Positions 52,228 to 60,280 of a stretch of 64,000 bases of DNA are shown here, piece by piece. The DNA is taken from NCBI GenBank assembly GCA_040904745.1, contig JBBDSW010000190.1, positions 1-64,000 of the forward strand, given 5' to 3'. A program made the position numbers and the translations under genes. Origin of the DNA: T1Sed10-7 sp040904745 (GTDB taxonomy: Bacteria; Actinomycetota; Nitriliruptoria; Nitriliruptorales; Nitriliruptoraceae). Within the stretch, counting starts at the first letter, position 1. Each line of letters opens with the position of its first letter. The notes beneath the pieces were generated by a model that did no database searches, was not told where the DNA came from, and saw only the letters and a list, made by a program, of their open reading frames with translations.

Positions 52228-53672
52228 CAGGCGTCGGCGACGGTGCGGTAGGCCCGGTCGATCGCAGCCAGTGACCGGTCGAGGTGCCGGTCGGTCGTAC
52301 GGAGGTTCCCGAGCGCCATGCGGAGCACGTGGCGATCGTCCAGCACCGTCCCCGACAGGAGCACGATGCCTTCCGCGTCGAGATGGGCCAGGAGCGCGCG
52401 GCTCCTGCCATCGGTCGTGGATGGGTCGGTACCACCGTCGCCACGCAGACGGAAGACCACGGTCGACATCTCCGGTCGCGCGACCAGTTCGAAGCCGGGA
52501 TGCTCCTCCACCCAGGCCGCCACCCGCGCTGCCTGTCGGACATGCTCGCGGAGCCGACGTCGGACGCCCTCGGCGCCGAAGTAGCGCAGCACCAGCCACA
52601 GCTTCAGCGCCCGGAAGCGCCTCCCGAGCTGTACGCCGTAGTCCATGAGGTCGGTGACATCACCGTCGTCGGTTGCCAGGTACTCGGGGATCAGCGTGAA
52701 CGCGGCGGCCAGCGCGGACGGGTCCCGCAGCAACAGCGCCGACGCATCGATCGGGGTGAACAGCCACTTGTGTGGGTTGGAGACGAGGGAGTCGGCTCGT
52801 TCGATGCCGTCGAGGATGTCGCGGTGCTCTTCGCACGCGGCGAGGACCGCACCGTAGGCCCCGTCGACGTGCAGCCAGATGGGGTGTCCGAGGTCCTCGA
52901 CGGCTGCGTCGCGAACGTCGGCGATCGCAGGTAGGGGGTCGACCGCGGTGGTCGCGGTCGTCCCGACCGTGGCCACGATCGCGATCGGTCGATAGCCGAA
53001 CCGGACGTCCTCCTCGATCGCCTCGGCGAGGACGTCGGCTCGCATCCGGAACGCGTCATCGACCGCGATCGTGCGGACGCCGTCGCGGCCGAGACCGAGC
53101 GCGATGGCAGCCTTCTCGACCGAGGAGTGCGCCTGCTCGGAGGTGTACACGCGTAGCAGCGGCAGGTCCGGACGCCCCGCGAGCCCACGCTGTCGCACGT
53201 CCAGATCGGTGCGCTCTCGTGCTGCCGCCAGGGCGAGCATCGTCGAGGTGGAGGCGCCGTCGGTGAGCATCCCGCGCCAGCCTTCGGACATCCCGAGGAG
53301 CTGACGCAGCCAGTCGATGACGAGTTCCTCGAGCTCGGTGGCCGACGGCGAGGTCCGCCACAACATCCCGTTCACGTTGAGCGCCGCGGTGAGTGCTTCC
53401 CCGAGGATCCCGGGCCCGGAGCCGGTGATGGCGAAGTAGGCGTGGAAGGCGGGATGGTTCCAATGGGTGATGCCGTCGAGGAGGAGGGCATCGAGGTCGG
53501 CGAGCGCCTCTGCGAACGGTTCGGGTGCTTCCGGGGGCATGGCGGGAAGGCGTCCCCGGATCTCCCCTGGCTCGACCTGCGCGAGGACCGGCCGATCCTC
53601 GATCCCCTCGAGGTAGCCGGCGATCCAGTCGATCACCGCGTAGCCGTGCCGGCGGAACGCCTCCGCGTCCAT
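52227..53672 (-). CDS. PLP-dependent group II decarboxylase (aromatic-L-amino-acid decarboxylase type)
   Basis: Fold-type I PLP decarboxylase acting on an aromatic or acidic amino acid; the substrate is not certain. Shows HWNHPAFHAYFAITGSGPG near 70-88, LTDGASTSTM, the cofactor block HVDGAYGAVLAA and PLP lysine K302 in NPHKWLFTPIDAS. The core is 481 residues from ATG 53672. When the N gap is collapsed the frame stays open to GTG 54040, which overlaps the upstream stop as GTGA; that start would add a Thr/Ala/Gly/Pro-rich extension to a total of 552 residues. Co-directional with the sigma-like gene. Confidence 0.85.
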   Translation of the reverse strand: MDAEAFRRHGYAVIDWIAGYLEGIEDRPVLAQVEPGEIRGRLPAMPPEAPEPFAEALADLDALLLDGITHWNHPAFHAYFAITGSGPGILGEALTAALNVNGMLWRTSPSATELEELVIDWLRQLLGMSEGWRGMLTDGASTSTMLALAAARERTDLDVRQRGLAGRPDLPLLRVYTSEQAHSSVEKAAIALGLGRDGVRTIAVDDAFRMRADVLAEAIEEDVRFGYRPIAIVATVGTTATTAVDPLPAIADVRDAAVEDLGHPIWLHVDGAYGAVLAACEEHRDILDGIERADSLVSNPHKWLFTPIDASALLLRDPSALAAAFTLIPEYLATDDGDVTDLMDYGVQLGRRFRALKLWLVLRYFGAEGVRRRLREHVRQAARVAAWVEEHPGFELVARPEMSTVVFRLRGDGGTDPSTTDGRSRALLAHLDAEGIVLLSGTVLDDRHVLRMALGNLRTTDRHLDRSLAAIDRAYRTVADA

Positions 53673-53757
53673 GTCGCCGACACCGAGCTGTCCGGCGTCC
53701 AGGTCCGTCGGTTGCGCCGGGCGCGTCGCAGACCCAGCGGCTGGATCACCGGCCGTG

Positions 53758-53812
53758 GTCAGATCACCGGCTGTGGTCTCGTCGGTGTGCCCGGCCGGAG
53801 AACCGGCCGTGG
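53758..53812. repeat. 55-base sequence duplicated across gap 3 (copy 1)
   Basis: Identical to 53913-53967. Unlike gap 2 it resembles its own flanks: ccggccgtg stands both before copy 1 and at its end, so a genuine in-frame 54-base (18-residue) tandem repeat is possible as well as an assembly overlap. Confidence 0.85.
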
Positions 53813-53912
53813 NNNNNNNNNNNNNNNNNNNNNNNNNNNNNNNNNNNNNNNNNNNNNNNNNNNNNNNNNNNNNNNNNNNNNNNNNNNNNNNNNNNNNNNN
53901 NNNNNNNNNNNN
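53813..53912. other. Assembly gap 3 (100 N)
   Basis: Exactly 100 N in the region upstream of the decarboxylase core, flanked by identical 55-base copies. Confidence 0.98.
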
Positions 53913-54036
53913 GTCAGATCACCGGCTGTGGTCTCGTCGGTGTGCCCGGCCGGAGAACCGGCCGTGGCCGCGTCGGTGGGCTCCGCTCCGGCGTCGTGGC
54001 TGAGCGCGTCGATCCCTGGTCGGTCCTTGGCTGCGG

Positions 54037-54681
54037 TCACTCTCGGTCCAGATCGTCGAGCGGGTCGCCGTTGTCAGGCGATGCGGTGTCCGTATCGGTC
54101 GTGCTGGCGTTGGCGCGGTCGTCCTCGACTTCGTGCGGCACCGCGTCCACCTCGCTGATGGGCGGGGGCGTGTCGTCGCGGTCGGATGCGGTGACGAGCA
54201 CGACGTACGGCACGCCTGCCGCCAACCCCAGGAGGACCACGAGCAGCGCCGCCCGCCCGACCCAGCGGGGCAGCCGCAGCGGCCGTCGCCCGGTCGGCCA
54301 GCGCGCCGCGAGCCCGTCCCACACCTCATCGAGCACGGTCGCCGGGAGGGGCTCCGGCTCCTGGGCGCGTGCGAGCGCGTCCGGCGTGGGATCGTCCCCG
54401 AGAGCCAGCCGCAGGAGCCACCCCTGCACGTCCGTCTCGTCCGCGTACTCGATCCGCCGGATCGCCTCGAGGAAGGTGCGCGAGACCTCGGCGGTCACCG
54501 CGCTCCACGCTTCCGATCCTTGCTGCTCTCCGGCCGTCGCGGGCTCGGACAGGGCAGCATGCACCGCCGGGCCGTGCCGGTGGAGCAGGGCGGCGAAGGC
54601 GGTGGCATCCCCCTCCCGCGCACGGGCGAGGAGGTCTGCGTCGTCGCGGTGGACGTGGGACAAGTGGCACCTCTGGGTCAC
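54037..54681 (-). CDS. Sigma-70 region 2-like protein with a membrane helix
   Basis: Unusual 214-residue protein. Residues about 13-45 (DADLLARAREGDATAFAALL, HRHGPAVHAAL) look like the start of sigma-70 region 2 of ECF factors, but no region 4 helix-turn-helix follows. Instead there is VWDGLAARWPTGRRPLRLPR, a membrane helix WVGRAALLVVLLGLAAGVPYVV (about 138-160) and an acidic low-complexity tail. It might be a degenerate sigma or anti-sigma-like hybrid. GTG start; its stop TGA overlaps a possible GTG of the decarboxylase frame. Function unknown. Confidence 0.6.
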   Translation of the reverse strand: MTQRCHLSHVHRDDADLLARAREGDATAFAALLHRHGPAVHAALSEPATAGEQQGSEAWSAVTAEVSRTFLEAIRRIEYADETDVQGWLLRLALGDDPTPDALARAQEPEPLPATVLDEVWDGLAARWPTGRRPLRLPRWVGRAALLVVLLGLAAGVPYVVLVTASDRDDTPPPISEVDAVPHEVEDDRANASTTDTDTASPDNGDPLDDLDRE

Positions 54682-54851
54682 GCGAGGCTACCTGGACGCT
54701 GCCATGGCTCCACCGGCTCGCTCCCGGGCCCGCCGGCTCGCTCGCGGGCGCGCAGGCCGCCTTCCGGGTCTTGCGGTCGTCGCCGATGAGGGCGGTGCCG
54801 CCGCGCAGCGGGGCAGCGCACGGACGATGTCGCCCGGCAGCCCGGCTCACC

Positions 54852-54857
54852 TAGGCT
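54852..54857 (+). promoter_or_regulatory. Candidate -10 hexamer (TAGGCT) for the mutase gene
   Basis: TAGGCT 29 bases before the ATG, with gaagggagg as ribosome site in between. The 205-base divergent region also holds a pair of about 20-base direct repeats (ccggctcgct core, 54714-54755). Confidence 0.4.
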
Positions 54858-54886
54858 CGGTCAGCAGCGAGAAGGGAGGCCCGCGC

Positions 54887-56551
54887 ATGTCCTGGCAGGA
54901 GCAGTACGACGCGTGGCGGGCGAGCTACGAGGCCGCCGACAAGCGGACCCCGGGCGATGAGGTCACGACGCTCTCGGGCATCCCGCTGCGCCCCCTCTAC
55001 GGCCCGGAGGATGCCGGGGGCGACCTGGATCGGATCGGGTTCCCGGGCCAGTATCCGTATACCCGCGGTGTCTATCCGTCGATGTACCGCACCCGCCCCT
55101 GGACGATCCGCCAGTTCGCGGGGTTCGCGGATCCCGCGGAGACGAACCGGCGGTTCCACGACCTGGTCGCCGGGGGCCAGCAGGGCCTCTCGGTCGCCTT
55201 CGACATGCCGACCCTCATGGGGCTCGACTCGGACGATCCGCGTGCGCTCGGCGAGGTGGGGCACTGCGGGGTCGCCATCGACACCGTGGCGGACATGGAC
55301 CGTCTCTTCGAGGGTCTGCCGCTGGGCGAGCTCACCACCTCGATGACCATCAACGCACCGGCAGTGACCCTCTTCTGCATGTACGCGGTGGCGGCGGAGC
55401 GACAGGGGTGGTCGCTGGCCGACCTCGGCGGCACGCTCCAGACCGACATCTTCAAGGAGTACATCGCGCAGAAGGAGTGGCTGTTCCCCCCGGAACCGCA
55501 TCTGCGGCTGATCGGGGATCTGATCGAGTTCTGCACCGAGCACACCCCGCGTTACCACCCCATCTCGATCTCCGGCTATCACATCCGGGAAGCGGGCTCG
55601 ACGGCCGTCCAGGAACTCGCCTACACGCTCGCCGACGGGTTCGCCTACGTGGAGCTCGGGATGGATCGGGGACTGCACCCGGATGCGTTCGTCCCCCGCT
55701 TCAGTTTCTTCTTCGATGCCCACATCGACTTCTTCGAGGAGATCGCGAAGTTCCGTGCCGGCCGGCGGATCTGGGCCCGATGGCTGAAGGAGCGCTACGG
55801 AGCGACCGCGGACGCGGCCATGCGCCTGCGGTTCCACACCCAGACGGCCGGCGTCTCGCTCGCGGCCCAACAGCCGGACAACAACATCGTGCGCACGGCC
55901 ATCGAAGCGCTGGCCGGCGTCCTCGGTGGTACCCAGTCCCTGCACACCAACGCGCTCGACGAGGTACTGGCCTTGCCCTCCGACCACGCCGCGAGGGTCG
56001 CTCTGCGGACCCAGTTGGTGATCGCCGAGGAGACCGGTGTCGCCGACGTCATCGACCCGTTGGGTGGGTCGTGGTACGTCGAGTGGCTCACCGACGAGAT
56101 CGAACGCCGGTGCGAGGAGGAGTTCGTGGCGATCCTGGCTCGGTCCGACGACGAGACGATGACGTCCGGGATCCTGCGGGGCATCGAGGAGGGCTACTTC
56201 ACCTCTCAGATCGCTGATGCGTCCTCCGCGTTCCAGCGCCGCATGGACGACGGCGACTTCCGCATGGTCGGGGTCAACGCCTACGTCGATCCCGACGAGG
56301 ACGCACTCGAGGTCCTGCGCATCTCCGACGAGGTCGAACGTGCGCAGAACCGGCGACTCGCGGCCTCGCGGGCGGCCCGCGACCAGGATGCGCTCGCGTC
56401 CGCCCTCGAGCGGCTGCGGGCCGCGGCCGAGACCGACGACAACCTCGTCCCGCACATCATGGATGCGGTCCGTGCCGACGCGACGGTCGGGGAGGTCTCG
56501 GCGACACTGCAGCAGGTCTGGGGCGCCTACCGGGAGGCACCGCGACTCTGA
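54887..56551 (+). CDS. icmA: B12-dependent acyl-CoA mutase large subunit, isobutyryl-CoA mutase type
   Basis: Substrate-binding barrel of an adenosylcobalamin-dependent carbon-skeleton mutase, 554 residues, without the C-terminal B12-binding domain, so a separate small subunit is needed. Substrate-site residues match isobutyryl-CoA mutase: Phe77 in TIRQFAGF (Tyr in methylmalonyl-CoA mutase) and Gln195 in KEYIAQKEWLF (Arg in methylmalonyl-CoA mutase). Long blocks such as GEVGHCGVAID, LQTDIFKEYIAQ and SISGYHIREAGSTA fit IcmA. It would interconvert isobutyryl- and n-butyryl-CoA; automatic pipelines would call it methylmalonyl-CoA mutase. ATG has GGGAGG 7 bases upstream. Confidence 0.88.
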   Translation: MSWQEQYDAWRASYEAADKRTPGDEVTTLSGIPLRPLYGPEDAGGDLDRIGFPGQYPYTRGVYPSMYRTRPWTIRQFAGFADPAETNRRFHDLVAGGQQGLSVAFDMPTLMGLDSDDPRALGEVGHCGVAIDTVADMDRLFEGLPLGELTTSMTINAPAVTLFCMYAVAAERQGWSLADLGGTLQTDIFKEYIAQKEWLFPPEPHLRLIGDLIEFCTEHTPRYHPISISGYHIREAGSTAVQELAYTLADGFAYVELGMDRGLHPDAFVPRFSFFFDAHIDFFEEIAKFRAGRRIWARWLKERYGATADAAMRLRFHTQTAGVSLAAQQPDNNIVRTAIEALAGVLGGTQSLHTNALDEVLALPSDHAARVALRTQLVIAEETGVADVIDPLGGSWYVEWLTDEIERRCEEEFVAILARSDDETMTSGILRGIEEGYFTSQIADASSAFQRRMDDGDFRMVGVNAYVDPDEDALEVLRISDEVERAQNRRLAASRAARDQDALASALERLRAAAETDDNLVPHIMDAVRADATVGEVSATLQQVWGAYREAPRL

Positions 56552-56636
56552 GCCAGTCGGCACCGCCCGGCGCTCGGTCGGGGGTCGCAGGAGCTCCGAT
56601 GTGTGTGAGCGACCGGGGAAGCGCCGCCGCTGGGGC

Positions 56637-58088
56637 TCAACCGGGCGCGCGCGGCCGGTTGCCCGGACGTCCGTTCGGTGATCCACGCGCTGGTCGCGAG
56701 GGCTCGACTGCGGTCAGCGACGTCGTCTGTTCCGTCGCAGCCTGGTCCCCCTGCGTCGTCGTCCGCTCGAGATCGATGGCGGGCGGTGGCGCACCCGGAT
56801 GCTCCGGCCTCGGCGTCCGGGTGTAGGTCACCTGATCGCCTTGGATGTGGATGTTCCATCCACCGCGGTCGAAGCGACCGTGGTGACGCTTGCACAGCAA
56901 GGCGGCGTTCTCGGGCGAGAGCCGACCACCTTTGCGGAAGGGGATGGGGCCGTGTGCGACCTCGCACCAGGTCGCTGGAGCGTCGCATCCGCGCCAGGTA
57001 CAGCCGCCGTCCCGGACCACGAGACTGCGCCACAGTCCGGCGGGCACGGTCCTCACGAGCTCCGACGCCTCCAACGGCGTGCGATCGGCGCCGAGCAGGA
57101 GCCAGCCGAGTGAGCAGTCCTGCAGGAGCGGGCGGAGTTCGGACATCGTGACCGGCTGCCCCGAGGCGAACCGGCCGACCCCGAACGGGCGGTCGATCTG
57201 GTCGGCGTCGATGATGACCAGGACCTGGGGGCGGGCGCCGTGGCGGGTCGGCGCCGAGTCATCCCGCAGCGCTGCTGCGCACAGCTGGTCGAACCCGTCC
57301 GCGGTCCGTTGTTCCGGCGTGCGGCGCTCGTCGGGGCCATCGGGCCGGGTGAACGCCTGGAACGCGACCCGGGCCTGTTCGGCCATCGTGCCGTAGAGCA
57401 GCCCGGAGAAGGCGAAGCCCCCATCAGCGGTGTCGGTGGCGCGGACACGGCGCTCGCGATGCTGACGGCGTTCCCGGTCCGCGACGTGTTCCGCCCCCTC
57501 GCGCGCCGCGATGCGACGGGCCTCGCGCCCGAAGGACACCGGGTCACGGTCGCGGGCGAACGCGAGGAGTTCCTGCTCGACCTCCGCCTGACGATCCGGG
57601 TGGACCGCCCACAGCGTGTCGCCGATCTGGCGGACGTGTTCCTCCCGGATCCGGCCCTGCGCGAACTCGCGGCCCGTCGCTTCCCGCTGACGGGTGATGC
57701 GACCCGCCTCGGTGGTGCGCTTCGCTTCGGATGGCGTCATGTGCTGGCCGGTGACGAGTTCCTCCTGGGTCTGCCGCTTGGCCTGGCCGCGCTTCTCCGG
57801 TGGGGCGGAGGTGATCGCGCGTGCGCTCAGTTCGCCCGCGATGCGGGTCCTGACGGCGCTCAGACGCGCGATCGGACCCCGAAGCGCATCCAGCCCTGCG
57901 CGGAGTTCCTCGTTGGAGAGCTGTTCGAGGTCACACGAGGCGAGGGCGGCCACCTCGCGGTCGAGGGTGTCACCGACCCAGCGGGCATCCGTGACCGCAC
58001 CAGCTTCGGAGGCCAGGCTGAGGTGCGGAGCGCGGCGGGGCCGGATCCGGGGTGATCCGGCCGTGTAACAGGTGGCGGGCTCCGTCAC
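56637..58088 (-). CDS. DUF222 and HNH endonuclease domain protein (13E12 repeat family-like)
   Basis: Two-domain protein of 483 residues. The N-terminal DUF222 region (about 40-330) is helical and charged; the C-terminal HNH nuclease (about 360-420) reads CTWRGCDAPATWCEVAHG, GGRLSPENAALLCKRHHGRF, with the H-N-H residues and CxxC zinc ligands. Such genes are multicopy in actinobacteria and include the SOS-induced REP13E12 proteins of M. tuberculosis. GTG start with GGGAGG 5 bases upstream. A LexA-type operator lies 37 bases upstream, so DNA-damage induction is likely. The Pro/Thr-rich tail is unordered. Confidence 0.88.
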   Translation of the reverse strand: MTEPATCYTAGSPRIRPRRAPHLSLASEAGAVTDARWVGDTLDREVAALASCDLEQLSNEELRAGLDALRGPIARLSAVRTRIAGELSARAITSAPPEKRGQAKRQTQEELVTGQHMTPSEAKRTTEAGRITRQREATGREFAQGRIREEHVRQIGDTLWAVHPDRQAEVEQELLAFARDRDPVSFGREARRIAAREGAEHVADRERRQHRERRVRATDTADGGFAFSGLLYGTMAEQARVAFQAFTRPDGPDERRTPEQRTADGFDQLCAAALRDDSAPTRHGARPQVLVIIDADQIDRPFGVGRFASGQPVTMSELRPLLQDCSLGWLLLGADRTPLEASELVRTVPAGLWRSLVVRDGGCTWRGCDAPATWCEVAHGPIPFRKGGRLSPENAALLCKRHHGRFDRGGWNIHIQGDQVTYTRTPRPEHPGAPPPAIDLERTTTQGDQAATEQTTSLTAVEPSRPARGSPNGRPGNRPRAPG

Positions 58089-58117
58089 CTCGACCTCCCT
58101 GTCCGGCGACTACAGGT

Positions 58118-58146
58118 AGCGTATCCGAACAGGTGTTCGACCACAA
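58118..58146 (-). promoter_or_regulatory. LexA-repressed promoter of the HNH gene
   Basis: Minus strand: -35 TTGTGG (58146-58141), exactly 17 bases of spacer, -10 TACGCT (58123-58118). The spacer contains CGAAC-N4-GTTCG (58126-58139), the actinobacterial/Gram-positive SOS box, so bound LexA would cover the promoter. The leader to the GTG at 58088 is about 22 bases and holds GGGAGG. Confidence 0.75.
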
Positions 58147-58197
58147 CGACCTTGCTGCTCTGCCTGTGGACAGGACCGCCAGCTGGGTGGCGCAGCG

Positions 58198-58596
58198 CTA
58201 CGCGGCCAGGACCGCCAGCAGCGCCCGGCCGTAGGCCTCGTCCGCCTCGGCTTCCTCGACCTCGACGAGTTGGTCGTCGATCCGCACGGTGCAGCGCCAA
58301 CCATCCTCGATGCGGGCGAGCGACAGCAGCGCGTCACCGAGGCGTTCGCGCAGCTGGGCCTCGCGGGGTAGCCAGACGGTCTCGGCCACCTCGATGGCAT
58401 CGAGCGCCCACTCCATGGTGCCGTTGAAGGCGATCAGGGCGCCGACCGGGGATCGGCGGACCTCGACGACCATGTCGGAGATCGTGAACACCCGACCGTC
58501 CATGTCCCGGTCCGGCAGGATGAAGCGGTCACCCTCCTGTGGGGTCCAGGACAGGCCGTGTTCGTGCAGCGCCTTGGCGAGTGCCAGGCTGATCAT
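58198..58596 (-). CDS. Conserved actinobacterial protein (often labelled pilus assembly CpaE-like)
   Basis: 132-residue cytosolic protein of a family widespread in actinobacteria; the common pilus label has no support in this sequence. Conserved blocks: ISLALAKALHEHGLSW, GDRFILPDRDMDGRVFTISD, FNGTMEWALDAIE, VWLPREAQLRERLG and a C-terminal DEAYGRALLAVL. No catalytic motif. ATG 58596 is preferred because GGGAGG lies 5 bases upstream; ATG 58614 is a longer alternative. Stop lies 109 bases before the SOS-controlled HNH gene on the same strand. Confidence 0.75.
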   Translation of the reverse strand: MISLALAKALHEHGLSWTPQEGDRFILPDRDMDGRVFTISDMVVEVRRSPVGALIAFNGTMEWALDAIEVAETVWLPREAQLRERLGDALLSLARIEDGWRCTVRIDDQLVEVEEAEADEAYGRALLAVLAA

Positions 58597-58706
58597 CGCG
58601 GCCTCCCGTGCCATGATCGGGTCACACGGACAGCGTAGGTGGGCTGGTGTCGGGTGGGGGCGGGCACGTCCATCCCCACCCCGACGGTGCGTCACGGAGT
58701 CACCGG

Positions 58707-58712
58707 TAGTCT
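58707..58712 (+). promoter_or_regulatory. -10 hexamer (TAGTCT) giving a leaderless start
   Basis: TAGTCT ends seven bases before GTG 58720, the same spacing as at murA, and no ribosome site is present. Confidence 0.4.
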
Positions 58713-58719
58713 CGCCGGT

Positions 58720-59526
58720 GTGCCCGTCCTCGTCACCGCCGGCCATCAGCCGCTGGCCCGCCGTCTCGCCATCCGCCTCCTCGAGGAGGGGGGTGAGGTC
58801 CGGGTCGCCAGCAACGGGGACGTCAGCGCGCTTCGGGCGGCCGGAGCGTTCGTCGCCACGGCTGATGGCGATGACGAAGGTCGGCTCGAGGCCGCGCTCG
58901 CGCAGGTCCACACGGTGGTCCACGTCGGGGGTGGGATCGCCACGTCGACGCCGGAACGGATCGTCGCCGATGCCCGCACGCTGGCGCGTGCGGCCGCCGG
59001 TGCGGAGGTCCAGCGCATCGTGATGCTCTCGCTTCCGGGGGCGAGCCGGTCGGCGGAAGACCCGCTGCGTCGGGCCAAGGCGGCCGCGGAGGACGCCATC
59101 GCCGCGGTGGCGTGCCAGACGATCGTCGTGCGGGTCGGCCTGGTCGACACGCCGGCGTTGCGTGATGCGCTACTGACCGCGGGGCTCGACCCCGGATCGA
59201 TGACGCGCGAGGTGCGCCCCGTGCGGGTGCCCGATCTGCTGGAACTCGTGGTCGCCTTCGATCGGGCCCGTGCGCACACCGCGGAAGGACACCTCGTCGT
59301 CGCGGCGGACGGGCCGGCACCGACCTCGATCGCCGGCTACCTCGACCGCGTGATGGGCCAGGGTGCCAGCGAGGGGAGCCGGGTCGGACGTCGGCTGCCG
59401 GACCCCGCCATGGTCGAGCGGCTCACGACCACCCTGCGGGGGGCATGGGTCGACGAGGGGGCACATCTGGTCGACGGATGGGCCTTCGCCGGCCTGCAGC
59501 CGGGCATGCCCGGGCCCGGGAGCTGA
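58720..59526 (+). CDS. NAD(P)-binding Rossmann protein, SDR-like
   Basis: 268-residue atypical short-chain dehydrogenase/epimerase-like protein. The N-terminus VPVLVTAGHQPLARRLAIRL stands where the dinucleotide loop should be but has Gly-x5-Ala in place of the glycine motif; VHTVVHVGGG and QRIVMLSLPG follow the NmrA/epimerase pattern. No YxxxK catalytic pair is visible, so it may bind nucleotide without catalysis. GTG 58720 chosen because similarity starts there; likely leaderless. The HAD gene begins 7 bases later. Confidence 0.65.
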   Translation: MPVLVTAGHQPLARRLAIRLLEEGGEVRVASNGDVSALRAAGAFVATADGDDEGRLEAALAQVHTVVHVGGGIATSTPERIVADARTLARAAAGAEVQRIVMLSLPGASRSAEDPLRRAKAAAEDAIAAVACQTIVVRVGLVDTPALRDALLTAGLDPGSMTREVRPVRVPDLLELVVAFDRARAHTAEGHLVVAADGPAPTSIAGYLDRVMGQGASEGSRVGRRLPDPAMVERLTTTLRGAWVDEGAHLVDGWAFAGLQPGMPGPGS

Positions 59527-59533
59527 CGGTCGT

Positions 59534-60280
59534 ATGGTCACTCGGGCAGAGACCGATGATCGGCGGGTGCGGCCGCTGCTCGCCTTCGACCTCGACGGCT
59601 GCCTGGTCGATTCGGACGCCGCGATCACCGAGGCCTACGGGCGTGCGTTGCGGGCGGTCGGTGTCGACCCGCCGCCCGCCGTCGAGCTGACCTGGGTGAT
59701 CGGGCCGCCGTTGGCCGAGAGCTTCAAGATCGTGCTGGACGGCGCCGGGGTCCGTTCGGAGGACCGCAGCGAGCGGGTGGCGACGGCCGTCGAGGTCTTC
59801 CGTGCCCGTTACGCGATCACGTCGCGGACCGAGACGTCGCTGCACGACGGGATGCTCGGGGTGCTCGAGACCGTCGCCCCGCACGCGCGGGTGGTGGTCG
59901 TCACCTCCAAGGCGGCCCCAGCGGCGCGTGGGATCGTGGAGGTGTTGGATCTCGGCCGCTACCTCGAAGCGTTGTACGCGCCCGAGGAACACGCCCTGGC
60001 TGAGCCGAAGACCGAGACGCTGGCGCGGGCGATGGAGGAACTGGGTGCGAGCGGGAGGCTCGGCAGCGTCGTCATGATCGGTGACCGCCGGCACGACATC
60101 GCGGCAGGTCGGGCCAACGGTACGGCGACCGTCGGCGTGACCTGGGGCAGTGGGTCACCGGATGAGCTCGAGGAGGCGGGCGCGGAGTGGATCGTGTCCT
60201 CCCCGCCCGAGCTGGCCGCCGTCCTCCTCGACCTCATCCACGCCGGCCCGTCACGTCGAACCGACCCGACGGATCAGTAG
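59534..60280 (+). CDS. HAD superfamily phosphatase, Gph/PGP-like
   Basis: Haloacid dehalogenase-type phosphohydrolase, 248 residues. Motif I AFDLDGCLVDSD with nucleophile Asp19 and Asp21, motif II VVVTSKA with Thr/Ser, motif III lysine in AEPKTET, motif IV MIGDRRHDI. The helical cap between I and II suggests subfamily IA, as in phosphoglycolate phosphatase; the real substrate is unknown. ATG start, no strong ribosome site, 7 bases after the preceding gene. Its 3' end overlaps the convergent ilvC by 7 bases. Confidence 0.85.
   Translation: MVTRAETDDRRVRPLLAFDLDGCLVDSDAAITEAYGRALRAVGVDPPPAVELTWVIGPPLAESFKIVLDGAGVRSEDRSERVATAVEVFRARYAITSRTETSLHDGMLGVLETVAPHARVVVVTSKAAPAARGIVEVLDLGRYLEALYAPEEHALAEPKTETLARAMEELGASGRLGSVVMIGDRRHDIAAGRANGTATVGVTWGSGSPDELEEAGAEWIVSSPPELAAVLLDLIHAGPSRRTDPTDQ

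Noticed and set aside
53525..54886. Upstream extension of the mutase frame across gap 3
   Set aside because: The frame is open because of the N run and composition only; similarity, ribosome site and -10 all point to ATG 54887.
58597..58923. Longer start for the small conserved protein at 58198-58596
   Set aside because: The extra N-terminal part would overlap the divergent gene and has no similarity; the GGGAGG site supports ATG 58596.
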